Shown here: piece after piece, positions 33,982 through 42,611 of the stretch
How positions within the stretch are numbered: position 1 is the first letter of the stretch
Layout: the number at the start of each line of letters is the position of its first letter
Source of the DNA: Heyndrickxia sporothermodurans
GTDB lineage: Bacteria; Bacillota; Bacilli; Bacillales; Bacillaceae_C
Reading direction: 5' to 3'
DNA length: 64,000 nt
Assembly: GCA_018333075.1 (NCBI GenBank)
Contig: BORH01000007.1
Location: forward strand, 62,001-126,000
Translations under genes and position numbers: made by a program
The notes under the pieces: generated by a model
Databases searched by the model: none
What the model was told of the DNA's origin: nothing
Seen by the model: only the letters and a program-made list of their open reading frames with translations

Positions 33982-34548
33982 TTATTTTGTTGTTAATTTC
34001 CATAAATCCTTACTGCTTGTAGCAACACCACTAAATCCTGCTTCTCTTGCGGTGTTTAATATATCCTTATTGTCTACAAACCCACCTAAAATCATGGGGA
34101 CATCGAGTATTTGCTTTATTGTATTTATATATTTAATACCGTATATACCAGGTCTTAGCTCAATAAGATCTGTTTTCGATTCACCGATCGATTTTATTGC
34201 CGTATCCAATGATTTTGAATCCATCAAGGTGACTCTATGAATAGTAGTTAAACCTAGTGATTTCGCCATATTCACCTTTGAAGACCCTGATCCTATGACA
34301 ATATCAACATTGAAAAGCTGATTGAGCAGCTTAATACCGACCTTATCCGTGTTTAAGCCACCAACTAATTCCATATTCACAATGACTTTTTTATTGGCTT
34401 TATGACACATTCCCACCATTGTTTTCAAATTACCTATATGTGTCTCACTCAACAAAATATAATCTGTATTTAACGTTAACGCATACGATAAATCTCTTAC
34501 TCTTCTAATAGAAGGTATGATATGAAATGAGTCACGCCAATTATTCAT
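33982..34548 (-). CDS. GlpP-family antiterminator
   Basis: 188 residues from the ATG at 34548, with AGGAAG nine bases upstream. It matches glycerol-3-phosphate-responsive antiterminators: ILLSETHIGNLKTMV, VNMELVGGLNTDKVG, RPGIYGIKYI and PMILGGFVDNKDIL. GlpP binds the leader of glpD mRNA with glycerol-3-phosphate. Here the gene heads the PTS operon and sits between two leader terminators, so it probably controls both operons in response to a pathway phosphate ester. Confidence 0.88.
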   Translation of the reverse strand: MNNWRDSFHIIPSIRRVRDLSYALTLNTDYILLSETHIGNLKTMVGMCHKANKKVIVNMELVGGLNTDKVGIKLLNQLFNVDIVIGSGSSKVNMAKSLGLTTIHRVTLMDSKSLDTAIKSIGESKTDLIELRPGIYGIKYINTIKQILDVPMILGGFVDNKDILNTAREAGFSGVATSSKDLWKLTTK

Positions 34549-34568
34549 CAATTTCACTTCCTAAGAAA

Positions 34569-34582
34569 TTAAAACGCTTTCT
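34569..34582 (-). promoter_or_regulatory. cre-like site in the GlpP-like leader
   Basis: On the minus strand AGAAAGCGTTTTAA matches TGWAANCGNTNWCA except at two fixed positions. It lies just after the promoter below, so CcpA repression of the PTS operon is likely. Confidence 0.5.
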
Positions 34583-34591
34583 TTATTCATT

Positions 34592-34620
34592 ATGGTATCT
34601 CGTTAAATATTTCCTGTCAA
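34592..34620 (-). promoter_or_regulatory. Promoter for the GlpP-like/PTS operon
   Basis: On the minus strand a perfect -35 TTGACA (34615-34620) and a -10 TACCAT (34592-34597) are 17 bases apart. Confidence 0.65.
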
Positions 34621-34702
34621 CCGCCTGTTCTTTATTAAATTTTTTCATTCAAATAGATGATTCATACAATTTATTCCAATTAAATGGATTATTTTTTTAT
34701 TA

Positions 34703-34730
34703 TTGACTTCAATTTCTTTTATCGTATAAT
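34703..34730 (+). promoter_or_regulatory. Promoter for the FGGY kinase operon
   Basis: TTGACT (34703-34708) and a perfect TATAAT (34725-34730) with a 16-base spacer. The leader of about 160 bases contains a terminator. Confidence 0.7.
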
Positions 34731-34802
34731 AATTTTAATAACATTGAATTTTACCACTTATCCATCAAAACAAAATAGATAAGTTGAATAGTGATATGAA
34801 TT

Positions 34803-34850
34803 CAGCTAAAGCCCCGTTTGATTGAACGGTGTCTTTAGCTGTTTTTTTTT
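34803..34850 (+). terminator. Leader terminator of the FGGY kinase operon
   Basis: CAGCTAAAG and CTTTAGCTG pair, with inner CCGTTT and AACGG pairing around GATTG, then nine Ts. It lies 45 bases before the kinase start, so readthrough needs antitermination. The GTTTGATT loop matches the PTS-operon leader. Confidence 0.85.
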
Positions 34851-34894
34851 CTAAAAATGTAAGGGTTTTCTTAAAAGAAATTGGGGGGAGAAAG

Positions 34895-36433
34895 ATGACA
34901 AAGTATTTAATGGGCATTGATGCTGGCTCTACTTCCATTAAATCGGTTTTATTCGATGAAGCCGGAAATGTGATTGCCTCAGCAAGTTCTGAAAGCATGA
35001 GATTTAAGGTAAGAGGAAAAGGGTTTGAAGAATTTGGTGTTGATGATCTATGGGTATCAACAAGTAAATGTATTAAAGAAACGATACAAAAGGCTAATAT
35101 CCATTCAAAGGATATTGTCGGTATCGGAGTTACTTCCTTTGGAAATGGACTTGTCATTCTTGATAAGGATGGAAATTCTATTGCTCCTGGAGCTTTTTCA
35201 CATGACTACAGAGCGACTGACATCATAGAACTATACAAAAAAGAAGGCTCCTTGGACAAAATTAATGAAATTACAAAGGGAGCTCTATTTGCTGGAGAAC
35301 CTGGCCCTATTTTACGCTGGTATAAAGAACACGAGCCCCATATTTATAACAAAATCGGTTCAATCTTAATGTTTAAAGATTATATTATGTACAAATTAAC
35401 AGGCGTTTTTGCAACCGATGCAAATGTATTCGGTGGATCCAATATGATAAATATCGAAACTCTCGAGTACTCAAAAGAGCTCTTAGATTTATATGGAATT
35501 CCTGAGATGTTTGATAAACTACCAAAATTAGCGATTGAACCAACAGAGATTATCGGAATGGTTACACCTGAAGCTGAAAATTCTACTGGATTATCAAGCG
35601 GTACACCTGTTGTTGCAGGAATGATGGATATTTTGTCCTGTTTAGTTGGTGGCGGTGCAACGAATGAAGGCGTCATCACAGCAATTGCCGGTACTTGGTG
35701 TATTAATGAAACTCATTCAGACAGGATTATTCCGAATGCTTCCGCGAACATGCCCTATTTAACAAAAGGAAAATACTTAAACTGCTCCTATACAGGTGCT
35801 TCAGGTGCCAACTATGAATGGTTTACTAGAGTTTTAGGAGGCAGTGCAAAAATGGAAGCACAAAATAGAGGCGTTTCCTATTACGAGGTGTTAAATGAGC
35901 TAATCGATTTAGTTCCGATCGAAAAAGCGAAGGTCTTTTTCCATCCATTTGTTGCTCAGCCAAGTGTCCATGTGGAAGCAAAAGCAAACTTTTTTAACAT
36001 TGACCAAAACACGACATATGCTGAGTTTGCCTATGCGGTTGCCGAAGGTGTTGCCTTTATGCATAGACATCATATTGATTTCTTAAAATCCGCTGGTTGT
36101 CCAGCAAATAAAATCCGTTTAAGTGGAGGAATTGCAAGAAGCAGAGTATGGGGACGCATTTTTGCGGATGTACTCAAACTTCCAATTGAAGTAGTCGATT
36201 GTGAAGAGGTTGGTGCTTTAGGTGTTGCTATTGCAGCAGGAATCGCAACAGGTCTATACAAAGATTATGATGATGCTGTAAATAAAGCCGTTAAAATCCT
36301 GCCAGCCATTCATCCAAATCCGAGCACCTTTGAGTTATATGATGAAAGATATCAAGAATGGCATCAGCTCATCGAAGTAATGAATATCTATTGGAATCAG
36401 AAGAATCAAAGAGTCGCAGAGCATCAGCATTAA
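34895..36433 (+). CDS. FGGY-family carbohydrate kinase
   Basis: 512 residues from the ATG at 34895, with GGGGGGAG upstream. FGGY hallmarks: N-terminal nucleotide motif MGIDAGSTSIKSVLFDE, GAFSHDYRAT, GMMDILSCLVGGG, and the C-terminal signature IRLSGGIARSRVWGRIFADV. It phosphorylates a ketose such as xylulose, or a related sugar. It resembles xylulose or L-xylulose kinases and B. subtilis YoaC. First gene of a three-gene operon with a 2-hydroxyacid dehydrogenase and an HPr-like protein. Confidence 0.9.
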   Translation: MTKYLMGIDAGSTSIKSVLFDEAGNVIASASSESMRFKVRGKGFEEFGVDDLWVSTSKCIKETIQKANIHSKDIVGIGVTSFGNGLVILDKDGNSIAPGAFSHDYRATDIIELYKKEGSLDKINEITKGALFAGEPGPILRWYKEHEPHIYNKIGSILMFKDYIMYKLTGVFATDANVFGGSNMINIETLEYSKELLDLYGIPEMFDKLPKLAIEPTEIIGMVTPEAENSTGLSSGTPVVAGMMDILSCLVGGGATNEGVITAIAGTWCINETHSDRIIPNASANMPYLTKGKYLNCSYTGASGANYEWFTRVLGGSAKMEAQNRGVSYYEVLNELIDLVPIEKAKVFFHPFVAQPSVHVEAKANFFNIDQNTTYAEFAYAVAEGVAFMHRHHIDFLKSAGCPANKIRLSGGIARSRVWGRIFADVLKLPIEVVDCEEVGALGVAIAAGIATGLYKDYDDAVNKAVKILPAIHPNPSTFELYDERYQEWHQLIEVMNIYWNQKNQRVAEHQH

Positions 36434-36455
36434 TCAAATTTTGGAGATGACTGAA

Positions 36456-37511
36456 ATGGAAAAAGTAAAAATATTACTAGTATCCGATGGTGGAATAACT
36501 AACGAATTAATGGAGCAAATTTACGAACTAGAAGAATATGGCGCGGAGATTACATTAGTTGAGGATAAAGAAATGTATGCAATGGGTCCCATTACAGATC
36601 GGATGCTACAAATTGAATTAAACGGGATTGATGCCGCACCTACCTGTCAACCGTTATTGGAGGCTTGTGCAGACAAGCATATTATTGTTGTCCATGTTGC
36701 TTCAATTAATAAAGAGGTTATTCATGCGGCAAAGAAACTGAAAGTGGTAGCTGTTCTCCGTGGGGGAATAGAAAATGCTGATCTTACTGCCCTTACCGAA
36801 AAAGGAATTACATTAATCAATGCACCTTGGAGAAGCGCTCATGCGGTCGCCGATTTTTCGGTAGGTATGATGATTGCAGAAAATAAAAATATTGCGAGAA
36901 GCCATAAAATGATTTTTGATGGTCAATGGTGTAAAAACTATATAAACCAAGAGTATATCCATGACATGAGAACTCGTACAGTCGGCTTAGTTGGATTTGG
37001 ACATATTGGCCAGCGGGTAAATGAAAGATTAGTAGGCTTCGGTTCAAGAGTCATTGTTTATGATCCATATATTGATCCGAAAATAATTGAAGAAGCAGGA
37101 TGCATTTCTGTTACTTTCGAAGAGCTACTTAAGCAATCGGATTTTGTTTCTGTTCATTTACGTTTATCGGAAAAAACAAAGCATTTCTTCAGCGAAAAGG
37201 AATTTTCAAAGATGAAGAAAACAGCCTACTTCATTAACACTGCACGATCTGGATTAGTAGATACAAATGCATTAGTAAATGCGCTACAAAATAAAGATAT
37301 CGGCGGTGCGGCAATTGATGTGTATGACATTGAGCCTTTACCAAATGATCATCCGTTTTTAAAGCTAAATAATGTGACCTTAACATCACATATCGCAGGA
37401 ACCTCCGCAGATACAATGAGAAACTCCGTAGAAATTGGTTTAGAGGATTTAAAAAATTACCTGCAAGGCTTACCAATGAAAAATATCGTCAATCCAAAAA
37501 TAAACAATTGA
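36456..37511 (+). CDS. D-isomer-specific 2-hydroxyacid dehydrogenase
   Basis: 351 residues from the ATG at 36456, with GGAG eight bases upstream. Rossmann motif VGLVGFGHIGQRVNERL. Catalytic residues in NTARSGLVD, YDIEPLPNDHP and SHIAGTS are complete. Paralogue of the enzyme encoded at 31473-32540. It follows the kinase by about 22 bases. Confidence 0.88.
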   Translation: MEKVKILLVSDGGITNELMEQIYELEEYGAEITLVEDKEMYAMGPITDRMLQIELNGIDAAPTCQPLLEACADKHIIVVHVASINKEVIHAAKKLKVVAVLRGGIENADLTALTEKGITLINAPWRSAHAVADFSVGMMIAENKNIARSHKMIFDGQWCKNYINQEYIHDMRTRTVGLVGFGHIGQRVNERLVGFGSRVIVYDPYIDPKIIEEAGCISVTFEELLKQSDFVSVHLRLSEKTKHFFSEKEFSKMKKTAYFINTARSGLVDTNALVNALQNKDIGGAAIDVYDIEPLPNDHPFLKLNNVTLTSHIAGTSADTMRNSVEIGLEDLKNYLQGLPMKNIVNPKINN

Positions 37512-37521
37512 GGTGACAATG

Positions 37522-37755
37522 ATGATCAATAAAACGATTAGACTAGATGCGGTCAATGATGTAAAAACATTAGTAGAAATTCTTTCTGACTATGATTTCG
37601 AGGTTGATATTATCAAAGGACGCTACATAATGAATGCAAAATCAATTTTAGGAATCTTTAGTCTCGATTTAACTCAACCCGTACTGCTTCGCATTCATTC
37701 AGATGCATGCGATGATTTACTAGAAAAAATCTCTCCGTTTATCATAAGTGAATGA
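37522..37755 (+). CDS. HPr/Crh-like protein without the active-site histidine
   Basis: 77 residues; ATG at 37522 (or 37519) with GAGGTG upstream. HPr-fold similarity is best at the Ser46 region: MNAKSILGIFSLDLTQP aligns with VNAKSIMGVMSLGVGKG. The usual GIHARP loop with phosphorylatable histidine is replaced by AVNDVKTLVEIL. It therefore cannot pass PTS phosphate by the normal route but could be phosphorylated on serine by HPr kinase, like Crh, and act as a CcpA co-effector or a pathway regulator. Confidence 0.8.
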   Translation: MINKTIRLDAVNDVKTLVEILSDYDFEVDIIKGRYIMNAKSILGIFSLDLTQPVLLRIHSDACDDLLEKISPFIISE

Positions 37756-37762
37756 ACGTAAC

Positions 37763-37786
37763 AAGGGGCTGTTAGGACGGCCCTTC
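37763..37786 (+). terminator. Weak terminator after the HPr-like gene
   Basis: AAGGGGC and GCCCTT pair around GTTAGGACG-like loop; CTTACTT follows. Short T-tract. Confidence 0.5.
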
Positions 37787-37828
37787 TTACTTGATTGCGG
37801 AAGGAAGCTGACGGTACTGTCACTTAAG

Positions 37829-38182
37829 TCAAAAGTTCATTAGTTTTTGCTTCAATTCACTTAACACTTTTTTCCGTTCTTCATAACCATTATCGCCATC
37901 TTCCCAAAGTTCAAGGTCGGCACCTCGTTCAATTAAGTTAATTGTATTGCTACGGACTTGTTCTTGAAGACAGTTTTTCTCCATTTGTATCGCTGAAAGA
38001 CCAATGAATACTAAGGACATTACCTCTAAGTCTTCATCCATATTAAATTCATCAAAATATTCCTCTAAAATTATTTGAGTTGCTTCTTCAACCGTTTTTC
38101 CTTCATTCAAGTAGTCAATAAAATTTTCTTTCACTTCACAAGTAGTATCGTCATCAAATATTCCTGTACCCCAAGTTCCCAT
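37829..38182 (-). CDS. DUF4259 protein
   Basis: 117 residues starting MGTWGTGIFDDDTTCEVK, the hallmark of DUF4259. Acidic throughout, with no signal peptide. A site GGAGCG precedes the ATG. The function of the family is unknown. Confidence 0.85.
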   Translation of the reverse strand: MGTWGTGIFDDDTTCEVKENFIDYLNEGKTVEEATQIILEEYFDEFNMDEDLEVMSLVFIGLSAIQMEKNCLQEQVRSNTINLIERGADLELWEDGDNGYEERKKVLSELKQKLMNF

Positions 38183-38290
38183 ATTTTTATCGCTCCTTTT
38201 TCATTTAAATTTTAGCCAAACAGGCATTTAGTAAAATAGCGTTTCATTTAACTAAACAACTTCCCTTCAAGAGTGGCTATATTCGCCTTT

Positions 38291-39256
38291 TTAGTCGTTT
38301 GATTTAGTGATCAAATCATATACTTTTTTCAAGTTTGACTTAAAATATGTGGAAAAGTACCAATCTTGATAAGCTTTTGGTACTAAAATATCATCGATAC
38401 TTTTCTTACTTTGAACATGTTCCTCCACCAATGCTACGATATCGTTTATGTAACCTTTCACCTCATGAAGCTCTTTCATTGAACAAATTTCACCATGCCC
38501 AGGTACTATTGTTTCGATACTAAGTAATTCAACTTGCCCCAAAATGTTTAGCCATTCTTGTGGATTTGCATGATTCATTACTGGATGATGCTTAGAGAGC
38601 ACTAGATCCCCCATTACAGCAATTTTTTCTTCAGGTAGGTACACGAATGCATCACTTTGCGTGTGACCGCCGCCATATGTGATGAGCTGTACAGTCCGCT
38701 CACTACCATAAATACGCATCTGTTGATCAAAGGTCATCGTCGGTAATGTATACACCAAATGGGGGAGCATTTTCATGTACTCTCTGTCACTAGCATTTTC
38801 CCATTCCATATCCTTTTTTAACCTTTCATCCATCTCCTGCTGTGCTTTCTTCTCAGCCTCGTCAATAGCCTGATAGATTGGTTGAGGGTTTGATAGTTGC
38901 TGGGCTAACCGTTTTTCTCCAAATGTAGCCATAATTTCACGTGTAATAGAGGTAGAAATTATTTGTGCTTTCGTGATAAACACTTGATTCCCACTCGTAT
39001 GATCACTGTGCCAATGCGTGTTGACTACATAGGAAACTGGATTTCCCGTGAGGTACATTGCAGCAGCCTGCAAATCTTCTGCAGCTTGTATTGTCGTGAA
39101 AGTATCCACCACAAGCGTTGAATCACCTAAATCTATGATTGCTGCATTCCCTAAAGAACCGGTACCAGGAACAGAGATTACTGCAAATACACCCTCAGCA
39201 ACTTGATTTAGTCGGAAATGCTTTGATCCTTTAAATGTTGCGCTTCGATTTTCCAT
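38291..39256 (-). CDS. MBL-fold metallo-hydrolase
   Basis: 321 residues from the ATG at 39256 (AGGAGGGAG upstream); an upstream 22-codon extension is unlikely. The metal motif reads VVNTHWHSDHTSGN near residue 78, with further ligands GGGHTQSDAFVY (histidine near 190) and VPGHGE near residue 240. Broad class B beta-lactamase-like superfamily. Substrate unknown; the helical insert at about 100-155 is rich in charged residues. Confidence 0.85.
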   Translation of the reverse strand: MENRSATFKGSKHFRLNQVAEGVFAVISVPGTGSLGNAAIIDLGDSTLVVDTFTTIQAAEDLQAAAMYLTGNPVSYVVNTHWHSDHTSGNQVFITKAQIISTSITREIMATFGEKRLAQQLSNPQPIYQAIDEAEKKAQQEMDERLKKDMEWENASDREYMKMLPHLVYTLPTMTFDQQMRIYGSERTVQLITYGGGHTQSDAFVYLPEEKIAVMGDLVLSKHHPVMNHANPQEWLNILGQVELLSIETIVPGHGEICSMKELHEVKGYINDIVALVEEHVQSKKSIDDILVPKAYQDWYFSTYFKSNLKKVYDLITKSND

Positions 39257-39407
39257 GTGTTGTTCTCCCTCCTGAAATCCCACCTTTATCGTATCATGGA
39301 AATGAAAATGAACTATATACATTTTTCTATTATTTAATTGAATTAAATTTAAAGGATTTTATCTGCTTTATACCGAAATATCTTTTACATAAAAGGAGGG
39401 AATGTAA

Positions 39408-39860
39408 ATGAAACAAGCCAAGCAAATGATGAACGCATGGTTACAGCATCGAAATGTGCTAGAGGAAATGCTCACACAAATTGATGACGAGCATATTAAC
39501 TTTAAACCGTGGGAAGGTGCGATGGGACTAGGTGAGCTCGCCTTACACATTGCTGGGTGGAATGATGTGTTCGTTAATATGGTAAAAACGGAAACCTTTG
39601 CGGCACCAGACATACCTGAATGTCAAACAATGGATGATGTGCGCCAAGCAGTACAGCAGTTCACAGAAAAAACGAAAACAGCCTATGAATCCATTTCTGA
39701 CGATGAATTACAAACAGAAAATCAATCGTCACATCCGAAGCTAAAGGGACCAAAGATGAATTACCTTACAATTATGTATGAACATGAAATCCATCATAAA
39801 GGACAGCTTTTCATGTATGCTCGTATGGTCGGTGTGAAAGAACTACCATTTTTCCGATAA
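39408..39860 (+). CDS. DinB-family protein
   Basis: 150 residues. Four-helix bundle with metal-binding histidines: ALHIAGWN near residue 46 and YEHEIHHKGQLFMYARMVG near residues 124-129. DinB/YfiT-like proteins are often thiol-dependent transferases or of unknown function. A perfect AAAGGAGGG precedes the start. Confidence 0.85.
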   Translation: MKQAKQMMNAWLQHRNVLEEMLTQIDDEHINFKPWEGAMGLGELALHIAGWNDVFVNMVKTETFAAPDIPECQTMDDVRQAVQQFTEKTKTAYESISDDELQTENQSSHPKLKGPKMNYLTIMYEHEIHHKGQLFMYARMVGVKELPFFR

Positions 39861-39876
39861 TAGCCATATGGCTATT
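39859..39876 (+). terminator. Terminator after the dinB-like gene
   Basis: AATAGCCAT and ATGGCTATT form a perfect 18-bp palindrome directly at the stop, then TTTTTT. Confidence 0.8.
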
Positions 39877-39879
39877 TTT

Positions 39880-40314
39880 TTATAAGTTTGTAGAATCTAC
39901 ATGTGCCACATAGGTCCCACCTATAAAATCATGAATCGCGCGCTTATCCTTGCGGAAAATAACCATAAATATACTAACAATCGTCGTAACTCCAAATGTA
40001 ATATAAGATAATAGAAACTTTCCAATCACTTCTCTTAAAAACATATGGTACAAATCTACTTGACTATGATTGATTGATTTAATTTGAATATGACAGATAC
40101 GCTTGCCAATAATATATCCCTTCCATATAACAGGAACTATAGTTAAATAAATGGTATAAATGATCGTCCACTGATAGCTATCTACCCAATCAAAAGAAAA
40201 TTCCCCTGTCATATAATAGAGCACAATTGAAATGGGAATGATCATAATGATCCAATCCAATAAATCAGCGACAAATCTACTGCCAACCCCTGCAGCTCGT
40301 CCTTCCTCTCCCAT
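39880..40314 (-). CDS. RDD-family membrane protein
   Basis: 144 residues. Starts with the RDD pattern AAGVGSRFVADLLDWII, has four hydrophobic segments, and carries the family's IIGKRICHIQIKSI and FRKDKRAIHDFIGGTYV motifs. GGGGGAGG precedes the ATG. Function uncertain; some family members act as ion antiporters. Confidence 0.88.
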   Translation of the reverse strand: MGEEGRAAGVGSRFVADLLDWIIMIIPISIVLYYMTGEFSFDWVDSYQWTIIYTIYLTIVPVIWKGYIIGKRICHIQIKSINHSQVDLYHMFLREVIGKFLLSYITFGVTTIVSIFMVIFRKDKRAIHDFIGGTYVAHVDSTNL

Positions 40315-40359
40315 GAATAATCCTCCCCCATGATCCCCATATCCATTAGTATTCTATGT

Positions 40360-40596
40360 TTAATAACTAACAATCCCAAAGATAAGCTTAAATTCCTTTC
40401 GCGGTTTCGTTCCTTTTTTAAACCCATCTTTAAAACTAAAAATATACACCCTTCTTCCCACCCATACTCTTAAATACACTGAGTGAAATTTAATCGGTCC
40501 AACAATCCCTTTTTCTTCGTATTCCGTGCCATCCTCTAACTCTGTTTCTGTCCGAACAAGCCACGTATTTCCAATTCCAAATTCAATAAATTTCAA
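40360..40596 (-). CDS. DUF3977 protein
   Basis: 78 residues from a TTG start at 40596. The ribosome-binding site GGAGGGG lies within the last codons of the upstream gene. Recognised by the N-terminus KFIEFGIGNTWLVRTE, then DGTEYEEKGIVGP and a C-terminal FKLIFGI. Small, soluble, unknown function. Confidence 0.8.
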   Translation of the reverse strand: MKFIEFGIGNTWLVRTETELEDGTEYEEKGIVGPIKFHSVYLRVWVGRRVYIFSFKDGFKKGTKPRKEFKLIFGIVSY

Positions 40597-40598
40597 TT

Positions 40599-40859
40599 TT
40601 ACCCCTCCACTGTTTTATGCTTTCCAAGAAAATATATTGTAGGAATGGAGACATAAAAAAGTACATTTATCCAGCCCAAAACATTTGAATAATGAAAAAG
40701 ATTCGTCAAACTAGCTACTACTATCCCAAGATAAAAAATAAAATATAGATACTTAAACTTTTTGCTTTTTTGAAAATAGGTAATAAAAATAATCCAGCCT
40801 AAAGTAACCGATATTAAATGACAGGCAGCTACAATTATTCCTAAAAACATCTTTATCAA
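40599..40859 (-). CDS. Small three-span membrane protein, hypothetical
   Basis: 86 residues with hydrophobic segments at about 3-27, 36-55 and 62-79. It sits upstream of and is coupled to the DUF3977 gene. No family recognised. Confidence 0.6.
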   Translation of the reverse strand: MIKMFLGIIVAACHLISVTLGWIIFITYFQKSKKFKYLYFIFYLGIVVASLTNLFHYSNVLGWINVLFYVSIPTIYFLGKHKTVEG

Positions 40860-40875
40860 CTCTTTTCATTTTTTT

Positions 40876-41040
40876 CTATGAATAGTTCAGAAAAATCGTT
40901 ATAAATATAGACAAAGTAACAGAAAGAGCCAAAGACATCATCCAATCCGCTTTGCTCGTCAGATTGAAAAGGATATTAAAAAAACTGCTGAGGCACATAA
41001 GAATGAGAAATATAAACCCCATTTCAATTAGTTCAATCAA
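40876..41040 (-). CDS. Small hypothetical membrane protein (54 residues)
   Basis: TTG start at 41040 with GTAGGTGG five bases upstream. Two hydrophobic segments flank a short charged loop (NLTSKADWMM). It lies just upstream of two other small membrane or DUF genes and may share their operon. No family recognised. Confidence 0.45.
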   Translation of the reverse strand: MIELIEMGFIFLILMCLSSFFNILFNLTSKADWMMSLALSVTLSIFITIFLNYS

Positions 41041-41118
41041 GCTATCCACCTACATTATTTTACATTTATAACTATATATTAACATAATCATTCGATTTTT
41101 CCGATAATAAAAACAACT

Positions 41119-41579
41119 TCACATCCCAGTATTATCAAATTGGAAAATCAATTTATCCCCATCAAATGTCTCTCCATATTCCTCGACAAACTTGCCTTCA
41201 CTATAACTCGAAATCGTTTTTCGCCCAAAACTTCTGTCCAACAATATTTCTTTCTGATGGATTCGTAAGTAGTTCCCACTTTCCCTTTAGTTGTTTAAAT
41301 ACTCAGGTCTACAATGTGGCGGAGTAGCTATGAGTGCAAATCCTGCTGGGATCTCATCAGCATAAATCAAGAAAGGATACAAACTACTCGGCTTTTCCCA
41401 CCAAATATTTTGGACATCATATTGCTCTCTTAATGTTTGAATATGATCAGCAGTTTCATAGATTCCATGACGATTAGGCAGATTTCCATAATATCCCATA
41501 AATCATGTAAATAAAGCGGATACATGTTTTTAATAATATAAGCTTCATTTTTCGCCGTTAATTTTACATGAACATTCAT
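41119..41579 (-). pseudogene. GNAT acetyltransferase gene, frameshifted and deleted
   Basis: Fragments in order: VKLTAKNEAYIIKNMYPLYL, then after a shift near 41500 GNLPNRHGIYETADHIQTLR and FLIYADEIPAGFALIATPPH. After a deletion near 41287 a third stretch reads GRKTISSYSEGKFVEEYGET. The acetyl-CoA binding core between the last two parts is missing. Probably non-functional. Confidence 0.75.
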
Positions 41580-41593
41580 CAAATCACTCTTTT

Positions 41594-41899
41594 TTAAGGA
41601 GAAACGATCCAACCAAACACCGCGAATAATAATAAATATTGTACAAGGATGATAAAATACACTTTGCGCCATAAGCTCTGCTCTATTTGAGTTAATCCAT
41701 TATAAGAATAGCCTGCACGCTTCTCTAATTTTAAAATTTGATAAGCATATACATTTAAACCGAATAACAGGATGAATCCGATACATCCCCACCATATCGA
41801 TTTTTCATAGCGGTACAAAACGATAGATACATAAATTTGGCATGAGATGATTGCTACTCCTATAAGGATCAACCATATGATCATATTCGTTTCCATCAT
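41594..41899 (-). CDS. Hypothetical membrane protein
   Basis: 101 residues with three hydrophobic segments (about 7-27, 36-54, 82-99). Its start overlaps the end of the DUF1361 gene by four bases (ATGA), so they form an operon. GGAG precedes the ATG. No family recognised. Confidence 0.65.
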   Translation of the reverse strand: MMETNMIIWLILIGVAIISCQIYVSIVLYRYEKSIWWGCIGFILLFGLNVYAYQILKLEKRAGYSYNGLTQIEQSLWRKVYFIILVQYLLLFAVFGWIVSP

Positions 41900-42516
41900 A
41901 ATGTTCTCCTTCTAAAATCCGTCAATGTCCAACAAATTAGAAACTGTAAAAGACTAATTAAAAGAATGAATAAGAAAAAGTCTCCATTCATTGCACGAAT
42001 GATTTGATGATAAAGCGATAGCGGCTCGGTAAACAAATGAATGGAATGAAATCGAAGAAATCTTCCTATATAAATACCAATACTACTAAGTAGAATAAAC
42101 ACAATAACAATTATTCTTTGCCACTTTTCACTAGCAAACAGACTCACTATTTGCTTCATCATAAGCGTATAATAAAAAACAGCTAGCAGGATCCCGCATA
42201 CCAAAACGAAAAAATTCCACCACTCCTCCATAACTAAGCCACTCTCATAATCAAACTCATAAATATTTAAATGAATTGCATCGGTTACAACATAAAACAC
42301 ATTTGGAGATAAAAGGATAAAAACTAAATAAAACAACGCACTACCTGGAATATCTCTCTTGCTTCTAACCTTAAAAAGCGGCAATAAAAAGGAAAGCTCT
42401 AACGCTGCAAAAGCGAGAAAAATATTTAAAATCATAAATGAATATTGATGATCAAAAATTAAAAGCAGAGCCAAATAAAGAAAAAAACTGATTCGTGCTT
42501 TCGAACGTTCATTCAT
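41896..42516 (-). CDS. DUF1361 membrane protein
   Basis: 206 residues with six predicted spans. The DUF1361 signature is LLSPNVFYVVTDAIHLNIYE near residues 68-87. An aspartate/histidine-containing extracellular loop suggests a transport or enzymatic role, but the function is unknown. AAGGAG lies before the ATG. Confidence 0.82.
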   Translation of the reverse strand: MNERSKARISFFLYLALLLIFDHQYSFMILNIFLAFAALELSFLLPLFKVRSKRDIPGSALFYLVFILLSPNVFYVVTDAIHLNIYEFDYESGLVMEEWWNFFVLVCGILLAVFYYTLMMKQIVSLFASEKWQRIIVIVFILLSSIGIYIGRFLRFHSIHLFTEPLSLYHQIIRAMNGDFFLFILLISLLQFLICWTLTDFRRRTL

Positions 42517-42611
42517 AACAAAACTCCTTCATGATTCTAGATTAGCTTTAATTAAATCATACTTTGATATTAGGAGGAAGTATATTTCATAAATTGTTAT
42601 TTAATTCCAAA

